A stretch of 64,000 bases of DNA from Struthio camelus (lineage: Eukaryota > Chordata > Aves > Struthioniformes > Struthionidae): positions 66,287,645 to 66,351,644 of the forward strand of contig NC_090981.1 of NCBI RefSeq assembly GCF_040807025.1, read 5' to 3'. Under the pieces are notes generated by a model. It did not search any database, was not told where the DNA came from, and was given only the letters and a program-made list of their open reading frames with translations. The translations under genes and the position numbers were made by a program. Of this stretch, positions 11,742 to 22,660 are shown piece by piece; position 1 is the first letter of the stretch, and each line of letters opens with the position of its first letter.

Positions 11742-14700
11742 CTGAATGCTGCTTCCCAGCATGTGGGAACTGCGGTGAACTTGGCACACATAGCATCTGG
11801 CTCTTGGCCCCTTCCTCTGTATTGATTACGTTGATGTATTCATGTATTTGGCTGTGGCGGAGATCAGTTTAACATGTTGCATGGATTATTATGTTTTAAC
11901 CTTTCGCCTTGATCCAGACCCCACCAAGTCCCTGCTGCCTGTTTTTGACAGGAAAAAGCAGCCCCCTCTGGTCTCTCTGGCTGGAGCATGGAGTCAGCCA
12001 AATTTCCAGGAACAAACTGGACTTTCTGACAGCAGCCATATCACCAACCTGACTCCCTGCGAATGGCCCACGTAAATTATTAAAGAAGCAATTTGCTCTC
12101 CTCTTGCTAGTAAAATCCATCTTTGTGCTGTAACCCCGGGCATGTGTCGTGGAGGACAGGTTATTCCCGTGACATTCAGCACTTCATCTCGTTACTTAGA
12201 GAGCTGCAAAAAGGGAAATCCTGCCCCAAGCAGAGAGATCTGGGCGCTAGAGCTGGCCATCAGGGCTCAACTTCATGTCTGCCCATCTCCCACTGACTGC
12301 GAGTTGCTGCAAAAGCAGCAACCTCCTGGTGCCGGCTTCTCCCCACTGAGCACTAATGCCGACCCCAAATCAGCAAGGATGATCCAGCAGGAAGTCAATC
12401 TGCTTAAAAAAAGAAAGCCTGCGGTTTCACTAAGAAGTCTCCTCTGGAAAACCCTTTTCGGTCTAGCTGCAGTCAATTAGAAATAGTTTTCAGTTAATTG
12501 AAATGCATGAGCTTGCCCAGGAACCTGCACTTGGTAGCACAGGTCGCTCGAAGTAAGTGGTTTTTGTGCATGTGTCATCAGGTTCTCGGGCTACCGTCAG
12601 AAAATTACAGGTTATCCACTTGCTGCTTCTTAAGAAGTTGCCACTCTCTCTTGCAAAATCCCGTACGTGACCACGCATGCGCTCGTAGATCATTGCGATG
12701 CAGCTGGGAAAAGATGCCAAAGCCTTACAGTAACTGAAGCAATCTAAGATGCTTTCTGTGCATGTTCCTAACCCCTTGTATTTTATTTCCTACCAGTAGC
12801 CTGTCTCTGCTGCAGTTCCCCAGTGCCATGCTCCCAGGCAATGTCCCCTTCCTGGGGACGTGGTGTTGCTCCACACCTGGGTTTGCATACTGGTTGCCAT
12901 GCAGGGCTGGTTGAAGATGACTGTCTTTGCCGATACTACATTTTGGACATGCAAATGTAAAACACATCCACGCTGAGATTTGTGCTGGAATTAGCCTGTG
13001 ATTCCCAGGGGAATGCAGCCCTATCTCCAAACAGGTTTTGTACTTCTGTAAGCAGAAGTCTTGGCCAAGCTGCAAATCGGCAGTGTCCCAAGGACCGTGC
13101 AGGAGCTCCCTCTACTCACTGTTTACCAGAGCCAACACTGATATATGGTCAAGAGGATCAACTGTGGCTATGACCAAAACTCCCTGGCACTAAAATGCAG
13201 GAGGCTTTGCTGGTCTTTTACTGAAGATAAGGCAGGTGGGCTGCACATCCCACCTCTGGGGATGTAGCTGCACCGAAAGGCAGCAGATTTGATGTGGTGG
13301 CTTGCAAGATAGCAAGCGTGTCCCAGGACGGAGGTGACAACCAGTAAACACCTCCAAACTGCAAGCAGGCTTTCCTGGAGCTCATTGGGGCACAGCCGAA
13401 CTGGCATGAGGGATCCAAGGCATCAGCGAGTGAATCTTCCGAGCCTGTGAGCCACCTCAAGGCTGGAGGCAGCCACAGCTTGGAGGTGGGGAACCATCAC
13501 ATGCTGTGACCTACCAGGTGGTGTTACTCGCCAAAAACACAGCTGAAAGGGAGTGCAAGGGTGGCTAGTCCACCCTTTCAGCCCAAAGCAGGACCAACCA
13601 GCCGGCCTTGTTCTCAGGGGACGTTGGGCTAACTTACTTCTAAAACCTCCAGTGAAGGAGCATCTGCAGACCTCCTGTTGCCTCCCCAGGCATCTTCCCA
13701 TGGTAGGCTATAGCCCTCTTAGTCTACATGTGCCATTTCCCAAATCCATGCTCTGGCCCATTGCTCATGCTATGGACACTATTCTGCCCATAGCCTGATG
13801 ATGAAAGTATCCACTCTCACGCTGGAGAAGATAAAAGGCCTGTTTAGTCCTTCTGCAGATGATCGCCATACTCGAGGTTATTTGGATAACAGCATGGAGA
13901 AAAACAATAACCTGGGTTGCGTTATCTCCCCTTATCTACTGAAAAGCCGACTCAACGAGGAGTCGTTTCTGTCATGGTACTTTTATGCACTCCTGGACTG
14001 TTCCTGTGACTTCTGTCACTGCATCAACCAGGCAGGAGAGAGTATTGCAGCGAGCGAGACAAATTTCTTCCTGGACAGCAGGAGTTTTTTAAATGAGAAA
14101 ACAACATGTAGCAAAGATGAGACTTTTTGGAGCAGATCGATGGTCACTGCTGCAGTTCTGAAATATTTTAGGAATATTTCTGTGCATCTCTAGCAGCGTC
14201 CAGAAACCCAGAGAGCAGCAAGTAAAGAAACCCCATGAATCATCGCAAGTTCACTTTGCTTTTCTAAAACACGGCAAACCTGCAAAGAGCGAGGATGTTT
14301 TACTTTCCCAACAGCTCCGCTTCTAATAGTGAATAATGACCGAGCTTTTAAATGCTCGCACAAGCGGCAAAGCGAGTAACAAAGATAAATCCCATCTAAG
14401 TGACAAAGCGAGTTCACACTTAATGCGACGGCATTGCTGCCGTGTTCACGCGCAGAAATGTAGCTTAAATGATTATTGCTTTGGCAAAAGTAAAAACAGA
14501 ACGTTACCAGGCAGGATGGGACAGCGCCAGTGCTCTGCCTTTGTAATTAAACCCTTCTCTGGGGCTGCATTTGTTAACAGCTTTCTTTCTTTAGTGTCAG
14601 GGACAGCGAGGAAGCGATTTTCCTCGCCAAGAATCACTGTGCCCGGAGTTGGCCAGAGCAAGAGATGGCACCACGGAGCCATCACCCTAGAGCAAAGATG

Positions 14701-16779
14701 CCAGTGGGATCTCGGCACAACCGAGCGAAAACGGGGCCAAAATGTGCCCGTGCACCCAGCCTTCGCCCCCCTCACACGGCTGAACCCTTCGTTTTTGCCT
14801 TGCAAAAGGCTCAAAAGAGGCAAAAGCTGGGTAACGACGTGACTCATTCGGGGGATCTTGGTACGCTTCATCGGGGCTCGGCGCCCGGCGGGTTGAACAA
14901 GCCCCGTCCCACCGTCGCTGTGCTGGAGATGAGTCACCATACCCTGCTGTATGAACGCCCTTGGCGCAAGGGCTGAGCCTCATTGTTTCACTGCAACCAC
15001 GCGATTTTTTTTGCCAAAGCCATTTGGCAGCAAATAATGTCCGTTAATTACTGTGTTGATTTCCGATGGTTGTAGGTTCTTTGGACACCAGAAGCATTTT
15101 TTCCATGGTTGAGGAACAAGCTCTTCAGCTTTGGGTGCTATCACAGCATTAATAACAAGCAGAACAACAATAATAGTAATAACACACATGGCAAGAGTAG
15201 ATGGCCTCTTCCTTTTGGATCCTCCGCTGCGATCGTTAATTATAAAGCCAGAGACTTGCACAGCAAGTGACGATTCAGTTTAGCTTTCTGGCTATTGCAA
15301 ACCACAGGACTTCTCCAAATTAATTCCTGACCTTCTGGGAAAAAAAAAAAAAATCCCCTCTTTCTTTAACCATTTCCAGGAATGCAAAAGCCACTTACAG
15401 CTCTTGGGGAGTGGCTCTAATTGTCCTCACTGTGAAACAGCTGCCCTGTGTTTCTAGGGTGAACGTACCCGGGGGACATGCCACCAAAATGCCGAGTCCC
15501 CCTCAAGAGGAATGCCGAGATGTCATGATTCCGTTCCGTCCTCAATTGCCCGAGCTTTTCACCAAGCAAAGCATCTCACTTCGGTGTGTGTTACATTGCT
15601 GTAGCAATAACATTTAAACACAGTGTTTTGACTTGATTAGCCCAGACCTTTTCAACAACTTCCCGTTGCGCGTTCCTGTGAGAAGTTTCCGTTTTGGTGA
15701 AGCCGGTGCCGGAGAGCGGCGATTTTGCACTTGCTGCAGAGCGAGGAGAAGCCAGGAGAGCCCAGTTTTGGTGAGGGTCGGAGGCGAAACATGTTGGAAC
15801 CGGGGTAGGGGGAGAGGGAGAGATGATTAAAGGTGTGTCAGCGGATGGGTTACAAAAACCTGGCTGCGGGTTGTATTAGGACAAACTGGTTTGAGGGCAA
15901 ATGCTGTAAAATCTTACTCTGGGGAGAGAAAGACGGCAAAGGTTGTGAAATATAGCGCACGTACTGGCTTACAGCTAAGGCAACTTCTATCCCGAGGGCT
16001 GTGTTTTACAATGATTGCTAGAAGTCGAACCCTAGTTTGCAGGGCTACCTTGCTCTTCTTTTAAAGCACAAAAATGAAGCAGACGGGGTCGTATTAGGAA
16101 GCAAAGTTTTGTGCTGATTTCCTAAAGACAAGAGGCAGTCTGGTTTTTCAAGGGGGCGAGAAGCATTCGGAAGACGATTGTGTCGCGTGCAGAGATTGCA
16201 AGTGCTCATCGCCCCCCTCTCCCTTGGAGTAGAGCTGAACTGTTTTCACCATAGTTGCATGGGCACGTCCACCTATATAGTCCTCGCAAAATCTCACTGC
16301 TGTTTTTTCTGTGACCAGAGTGAAAACGGTGCTGCGGTGGCAGTTATTTTCGTCCCGAGAGCCACGCGTCGTTTATTGCAATGGGGGAGCCTTGGATGAC
16401 AGCGAAATCTCCGCTACAAAGGCAAAAATAAAGCCTGAGCCCAGGGAGGGCCGGGCCGGTTCGCTGGATGCATCCCATGAGGGCCTCCGAGGGACCCTTG
16501 GATGAAGCAACGGGGCTCCTCAGGGGGGCTAATCCCAAATATCCCTGCTCCGTTGGTTAGGATGTTCCTATTCCCCATGCCAGCACTGTCTTTAAGAAGC
16601 TCTTTGCTCTCCTGGCTATGCTCGCAGGTCCATGAAGACGATGCCCTAGGCAGGTCTGTGGTCCCCTCTGGTCCTGTGTTCTCCCTCCAGAGCAGCCCAT
16701 AGCCTCCTTTCTCGTAGCCGGTTCCTCCCAATTGCTCCCCTAATTACCCTCTTCTCCAGTTTAACTAATTGCCTGCGTG
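11742..16779. other. Intergenic, no gene recognised
   Basis: Unique-looking sequence of mixed composition. Two open frames stand out but match nothing I know: 13798-14193 (+, ATG start, 131 codons) and 14980-15261 (-, with a hydrophobic stretch). Neither has convincing splice or promoter context. A poly-A run lies at 15341-15353. I saw no RNA gene or transposon. Confidence 0.5.
14980..15261 (-). other. Unassigned ORF with a hydrophobic segment
   Basis: The frame is open from about 15279 down to a stop at 14980. The first ATG is at 15189-15187, and 24 more open codons precede it without an ATG. From that Met the product would be about 69 residues, with a strongly hydrophobic run (MCVITIIVVLLVINAVIA). 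This is preceded in the open frame by basic KRKR and followed by a Cys-x-x-Cys (CFWC) and a basic C-terminus, resembling a single-pass membrane microprotein. I do not recognise it, no splice signal clearly feeds it, and a chance ORF is the default explanation. Confidence 0.15.
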
Positions 16780-17130
16780 GCACTGGATCAAAGGTCTGTT
16801 CCTAAGGGAAGCAGCGGAGAGGGGGGGAAAAGCGGGGGGGGGGGGGGGGGAAACCCAGGCGAAGGCTTACAAGTCCGGGATGTGACGTGGATTTGCCCTT
16901 GCACGTCCGGCAATCCTCCGGGTGGCCCCGGCCGGAGATGCTCGGTGGCCGGAGCGTGCGGCAGCGGCACCGCCGGTCTTCCCGTGCGGCCGCATCGGCT
17001 GAGCTTCGCACGGCACGCGGGGTCCGGCGCCGCGGGCTCGGGGCGCCCAGGCGTTTCGGTGGAGCGGCTTTCTGCTGGGAACGGTGGGAACCACCGAGAT
17101 AAAATTAGAACAAGGCTGAACTTTATCTAC
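16780..17130. promoter_or_regulatory. Small CpG-dense block with a 17-nt G run
   Basis: A G17 homopolymer lies at 16834-16850, followed by CpG-rich sequence at about 16900-17080 (CGTGCGGCAGCGGCACCGCC). It could be a small orphan CpG island. No transcription start or exon is identifiable. Confidence 0.35.
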
Positions 17131-19540
17131 GACTTGAACTGAAGCTGAACCCGGCCCTGTTTTGCTTTTTTTTTTTTTTTCCCAGTTCGAAAAAGTTCAC
17201 GGGGAGGAAGGCTGGCGGGGGAGGGGGCCTGAATTTTTTTTTTTAAGTTGTTCTTTTTATGGTTTTGCTGGAGCGTGACTTCCTCGTCTGCGTGGAAACG
17301 CTGGGGCGCCGCCGAAGAGGATCCTCTTGCAATATTTCCAGTTCGGCTGGACTTGGTCTGGCGCTGCCTCTCCCGACCTCCACGGCCCAGTCCTGCCGGC
17401 GGCTCAGACGTGCCTCTCTCCAGCCTTCTTCTTCCATTTTTTCAATTAAAAGAAAGAAAAACAGCCCAGCTGCCTGTGGACATCAAATCCCGAGCGAGCT
17501 GCTAAGAAAATGAGCACCGACTGATGCTGTGACAGATCTGCAGAGCCATCTCCAGCCCAGAGAGGCACCCAGGGCCATCACTGCTGGCCCTGAGATGCTG
17601 CCGCAGACACGAGGGCCACTTTGCTCCTGCATTGCATGGCCCAAACACTGCCACGGTCACTTATTTCATCTTGGATTTTTGTTTCTGGGTAGCTTTCCCA
17701 GTCCTTTCCCAAACTGCCCCTACCTCACCCCAGTGTTTGTCCTAATGACCCGTCCCAGGGAAGGGAAGGCAAAGGGGGAAAATGGAGTCCTCTAGGTGGT
17801 ATGACGCTGTGAGAGCTGCTGGAGGTAGCCTCAAGGGCTGTACTGGAAAATTGAAGTGCATCTGGGAAGGTTCCCAGGTGCTGGAGCATGCTCGGCTGCT
17901 CCTCTACCGCTTCGAGCGCTCTTCGGCACCGTTTTGTCCCGCATCGGCTCCCTGGGCCTCCAGCCAGCTCCCCGGCATGGCTGAGGGGTTTGTATAGGCT
18001 GAGGGGTTCGTACGGGCCCGGCGCTTATCCCTTTATGCATGGCCACCCCAGCATGGAGCCTGGGTGAATTTGGTGGCCCCAAAACCTGCCAGGCGGCCTC
18101 GGATCCAAGGATGTGCTTCACCTGCCAGCGCAGAGGTGGCTGGGCTCTCAGCTCCGTCAGTGGTGGCACATCCAAAGTGGCCAGGAGTGCACCCCAGCAC
18201 TAGAAAGCCATTATCTCCTGCTGCAGATTTGCTCGGACCACCCTCAGCATGGTTTTTGCTCTGGCCACGTAGTTGTCCCCAAGCACCACTTCCACCCCGT
18301 GCTCAGCATTGAGGTTCCTGATGCTCTACTGTTACTGGTCATGAGCGGTCCCAAGCATCGGCCTGGAAAAACGGAGGACTTGGCTCTCTGCTGGGGGTAG
18401 GGGGGGTTTGGCCAAAGGACATCTGCAGCCCCATGCCGGAGACCATCTTTGGGCAGCAAGGTGGTCCCATGCTGCTCCATGCCTGCACTGGCCCCCCGGT
18501 TCCCGATGGGTCACCAGTAACTCCTGACCGCAGGCAGCCTTTGCGGAGACCTTGTCATGTTTGCTGCGGGCTGAAAGTCTGAAACTGGTTTTGCATAGTC
18601 TACTAAGACCGTCTGAGCAGCCGGCTGGTCTAGAAGTCTCTTCCTTCCTAAATTTCCCTATGATAATAGGAATAACGTCCAGTCACTGGTGGCCAAACCA
18701 GGCTTCAGAGGAGCCCCCAGAACCAGAAACGGAGAGCCACGTCTGGGACCCTGTTTGTGACCAGACACCGTCTGGCTTGCAGTTCCTCACCTCCGACCTC
18801 CCGGCCAGCAGTTCGACGCTCGCTGCTTGAGGAACGTGACTCATAACCGGTACTTTTGAGTTGCGTGCTGATGTTGCAGCCCTAACCCCTCGCGGCGCCG
18901 CACGGGGACAGGCGGCAATGCAGCGCTCCTGCGAGCGGCTCCTGTTTCCCAACGCTCCGCTTGTCCCTTCCAGGAACAGATGGGAGACTTGCCCGCGTGG
19001 TTATTTCACCTCCTAAATTACTCAAGAGCTACTTGAAACTTTACCGAAAAGGACGCACTGATTTTTTTTTTTTTTTGACAAAGATGCTCGCTTCGATCGC
19101 TGACAAATTTAGGGAATGCGCGGGGCAGACTCATTTCCTGGAACAGGAGCTACTGGAGAAAAAGTCCCTCTAGGCTGGCTTATAACTCTGACACATTTGA
19201 TAGCCATTCAAGGACTACTGGGAAACGTGTAATTTTGTCTCCCTGAAGCCTCAGACAGAATTTCGTCATCGAGTCTTGATGCGCCGTGAAATAAAAACTG
19301 CTACCGTCTCCCGGCTGCTATATAACCTCTGTTATTTGTGGGGGACTAGGCAGGAGGGGGTGGGTTCCCCCCCCCCCCGTATATTATAGCAATCGAACCC
19401 AAGGTTATCTGCATGAGGTGGAAAGTTGTCTTATCCCCGCTGGGCCTTGTTCCTGTGCGGAGGAGTTCAGCCCGTTTCGTGCCGCTGCAAGCGCAGCCTG
19501 GCTGGCTGAATTGCAGCGTTCCCGCTAATTAGCGGTGCAA
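17131..19540. other. Intergenic, nothing recognised
   Basis: Mixed-composition sequence with poly-T runs near 17167, 17236 and 19062 and a C12 run at 19367-19378. I see no exon, RNA gene or transposon signature. Confidence 0.5.
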
Positions 19541-19971
19541 ATTTGCGGGAGCGCCTAGGACTGTCAATGAACTCCGGAGCCCTAAACGGCGGGCGAGCTT
19601 TTTGGAAAACCCTCCGTAACCTGAGCGAGAGGTGCCCGGCGTCCTGGGGATCGGATTGCCCCGGAGGGATTTACTCGGAGTCCCATGACGGACCTGGAAG
19701 GGAGCCCAGACGTCACGGCACCGAAGCGCTTTCCGCGCGGGGGAGTCAGCCGGGGACTCCGCAGGACACCCGGCGCCTGCTGCCCCTCGCCGCCACCCCG
19801 GCCCCGTGCAATACCCGGCCAAGGCTTCAGCCGGAGCAATTGCTGGGGGTCCGCATCTCGCTGTCGATGCCCGCGTTGCAAATCTTGCGATTGCTTCTGC
19901 GGTACCGGCGGGGTGGGGAGGGGGGGTTCAGCGGGGCGCCAAACCCCCCCCCCCCGGGAATACCCACGTGC

Positions 19972-20037
<66 letters not shown>

Positions 20038-20580
20038 TATCCCTGGGCATGCCGGGGGCGTTTTTTTAAGCTGCTCTCCGTGCTCCTTCGGGTGGCTGTC
20101 CGGCCGCGACCCCGTTTCCCGCGCTGCTTGGAGCGGCGCGGCCTCGAGCGGCCGTAGCCGCCGCGCTGCTCCCGCGGCTTTTCACCGCCGGCGCCGTCCG
20201 GCCTTGCTGCGGCGCGGGGTCATCCCAGGTTCCCCGGGGTCCCCGGGCTGCTTTGTTTCGCCTCGGAGGTGTCAGATACGATCTCGGCGCTGGCTGGCCC
20301 CGCTCCAGCCCGCTTGCCTCCCGGCCCGTCGCGCCAGCGGCGGCGGAGCCAGCTGCCGCCAAGGGCTTTTTTATCGCGCCCATCTCGGCCCTCGCCGCGT
20401 CTGCGCCTGGTTTCCCGGAGCCTTTGCTGCGTTTCCAGGAAACGCCGCTCCGTCCCCGGCCCCGCGGCTCCACGCGTGCGGGTTGTAAATCCCGTTTCTT
20501 CTGGGAGCGGAGGAGGCGGAGGGAGGAGAACGGCGGCCACGGGCTGCCCCCCGCGGCTGCGGCGCGGCGTTTCCACCCGT
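19540..20580. promoter_or_regulatory. Orphan CpG island with embedded (AT)27
   Basis: About 1 kb of dense CpG (for example CCGCGCTGCTCCCGCGGC and CGCCGGCGCCGTCCGG). It is interrupted by a C-run (19946-19955) and the (AT)n repeat at 19979-20033. It lies about 10 kb from the CTIF end and 13 kb from the SMAD7 end and belongs to neither gene. In vertebrates such islands often start noncoding transcripts or act as enhancers (established generally). Long overlapping ORFs on both strands are GC artefacts. Confidence 0.5.
19979..20033. repeat. (AT)27 microsatellite
   Basis: About 55 nt of uninterrupted AT dinucleotides. It is a self-complementary tract able to extrude a cruciform and is likely length-polymorphic and unstable. 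It sits directly between two CpG-dense blocks. Confidence 0.97.
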
Positions 20581-21091
20581 CTCCCCCACTGCTTTCCTTT
20601 TTCCTTTCCTCTCCTTTCCCTTCCTCCTCCAAAAAAACGGGGCAACGCTGCCTTTCCCCCTCCTCTACCTGCAGCAGCAAAAAAGGGGCTGGAAGAGGCA
20701 AAACCAGGCGGGCACGGCGCTTAGGGACCACCCAGTTCATCCCACAGCTGGCCAGCGGCAGCCTAGGCATAAAGGCCTTTAATTAAAACTAAACGGCCGG
20801 GATGAAGCCGAGCAAAGGTCTCGGGAAGCGGGTGCGGGGAGGGGAAAACCGGGCTGCAGGGCCAAGGTGCTGGGTGTCGTATCCGAAAGCCTCCTCCGCG
20901 TCCTCCCTGCTGCAGGTTTGGAAAATTTGACTACTGAGCCAAAAAAGCATGGCGGCATCGCTGTCAGAGGCAAGGTTAGGTTAGGTGTTTAGCACGTATC
21001 GGATGGTCTGAATTAAAATCTACAGGGGAGTAAGAGGAGCTCTTTAGCATAGAGCCTGCAATGCATACGAACATCGCCGCTGAAGATGTAC

Positions 21092-21131
<40 letters not shown>

Positions 21132-22265
21132 CAATGCATTGTCTTGGTTCAAAAATCGCTTTCTGCATTCAAAAAAATTCTTAGCAGCCACACGGTGCAC
21201 ACGTGACAATCTGGTAGTTTATTTTAAAGACCCTAGGCCGACTCTTCGACTGAAAAAATATTCCTAACTGCGCACATTTCGCTAGGACCGGACCCGTTTC
21301 CTCCAGTGGAGGGTCTGACCTTTTCCATGAGGCGGAAATCTGAAATGGAAACGCGCTGCGCGCAAATGGCTGTGGCTTATCTCACTGGCGATGCTGCTTC
21401 TGCAATGCCAGGGCCCTTATCTGCAGTGGAGTCGACTGCATACGCAGAGCTAATTGCATCAAATAACACAAAACACTTTCGCTTATCAAAAATCCTGTGC
21501 AGTGAAAAAACATCTTTTCAAAATGGATAAGAAGTGCTCAGCGACCAAAAAAAAAAAAAAAAAGGTTGCTGAGGCTTGGAGGCAAACGGTCTCTCCGGTG
21601 CAATCTCGCCAAGGTGTGAGGCTGCCCAAACACCCTTCTTCTCAAAGAGCCGATGCCCCAAATACCCGCTCCCCCGCCTGAAGTACAACACGCAGTTAAA
21701 TTACTGTCCCAAGAGGAATTCACTATTCCTAGAATTGTCCTTTTTCTACACAAAGTGAGGGGTTCCTTCTCGCACCCCCCCCCTTCCCCAGCTTTTGCCT
21801 AAAGCCCAGCAGGACAAATCTCAGCATTTCACTCCGTGACTTCCCCCTGGAGCCAGCAGGTCAGGACTGAAGCAGAGGTTCCCCCAAACCACGCAGTCCT
21901 CAGAAGAACCACAGGCTTCTGGTGGCATTTCACATCCTTTGGTGACCCAGCCGCTCGAGCACATCTGAGCGGTGGCCTGGAGATCTGAATAAGAGTATCT
22001 TATAAAAAAAGCCCGTATTGTCCTATTGCTATTTGTTACTGGGAATAGCTGCTTTTCGCACTCCCATCCACCACCACTGTGAAGTGATAATTGGCAGGTA
22101 ACTGGCCAACATCTACAATGATTAAAAAAAAATAATAATAATGCACAGTGTTTATCTTGAATAAATAATACATCATAAATGCTAGATCATGATATACTAA
22201 TAAATGGTGGATTAGTAATAGAGGGCTTCTGGAAGCGACTGCTCAGAAAACTAGAAAATACCTTA
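20581..22265. other. Intergenic, microsatellites only
   Basis: The sequence falls from CpG-rich to AT-rich. It holds a (CA)n repeat at 21096-21133, a poly-A run at about 21547-21563, and AT-rich DNA at about 22120-22220. No gene recognised. Confidence 0.55.
21096..21133. repeat. (CA)n microsatellite
   Basis: About 19 CA units with one G interruption at 21125. Alternating purine-pyrimidine sequence of this kind can adopt Z-DNA. Confidence 0.96.
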
Positions 22266-22660
22266 CAAAGGAAGCTTGAAGGATCTGGGGTTGTTTAGTC
22301 TAGAGGAAAGAAAACAGAGAAGGGACAGAGTAATAGTCCTCAAAATCATAAAAGACAGCTACAGAGTGAAAGGAAATAAGCGCTTCATAATCGCAGGGGA
22401 AAGACTAAGGAGTCCTGGGCTTAAACTGCAGTAAGGAAGATGCAGGCTGGATAACAGAGGGAAATTTGCCACTGAAGGGATAATTAAGGCCTGGAATAAA
22501 TTGCCTGAAAAATAGTAGAGTTTCATCTGAGAGCGTGAAGAACAGGTTGGACAAACAGCCATCACACAGATGGTTTAAGGATACCTAAATTGCCCTTGGG
22601 TTTAGGGATGGCTTAGATGATCCTCAGCAATCTCTCCCAGCCCCATTTTCTATTACTCAG
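22266..22660 (+). mobile_element. CR1 LINE 3' fragment (old, diverged)
   Basis: The order of diagnostic phrases matches the 3' end of CR1 elements: GGATCTGGGGTTGTTTAGTC, then a CTTAAACTGCAG segment, AATTAAGGCCTGGAATAAATTGCC, GAACAGGTTGGACAAACA, and GATGGCTTAGATGATCCTCAGC running into CAGCCCCATTTTCTATTACT. The sequence is highly diverged from modern avian CR1 and resembles the older sauropsid/turtle-type CR1 family. It is 5'-truncated as usual, encodes no intact reverse transcriptase, and is in + orientation. Confidence 0.78.

Noticed and set aside
11103..11796. Several ORFs rich in Gln/Ser/Ala on the - strand
   Set aside because: Produced by the 31-bp minisatellite, whose unit lacks frequent stops and shifts frame each copy.
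13798..14193. 131-codon ORF with ordinary amino acid composition
   Set aside because: No known domain, no splice or promoter context; expected at this frequency by chance, so not called a gene.
20066..20770. Long ORFs on both strands (up to 267 codons)
   Set aside because: Arg/Pro/Gly/Ala-rich products in overlapping frames of a CpG island, one of them running through the AT repeat; no family match.
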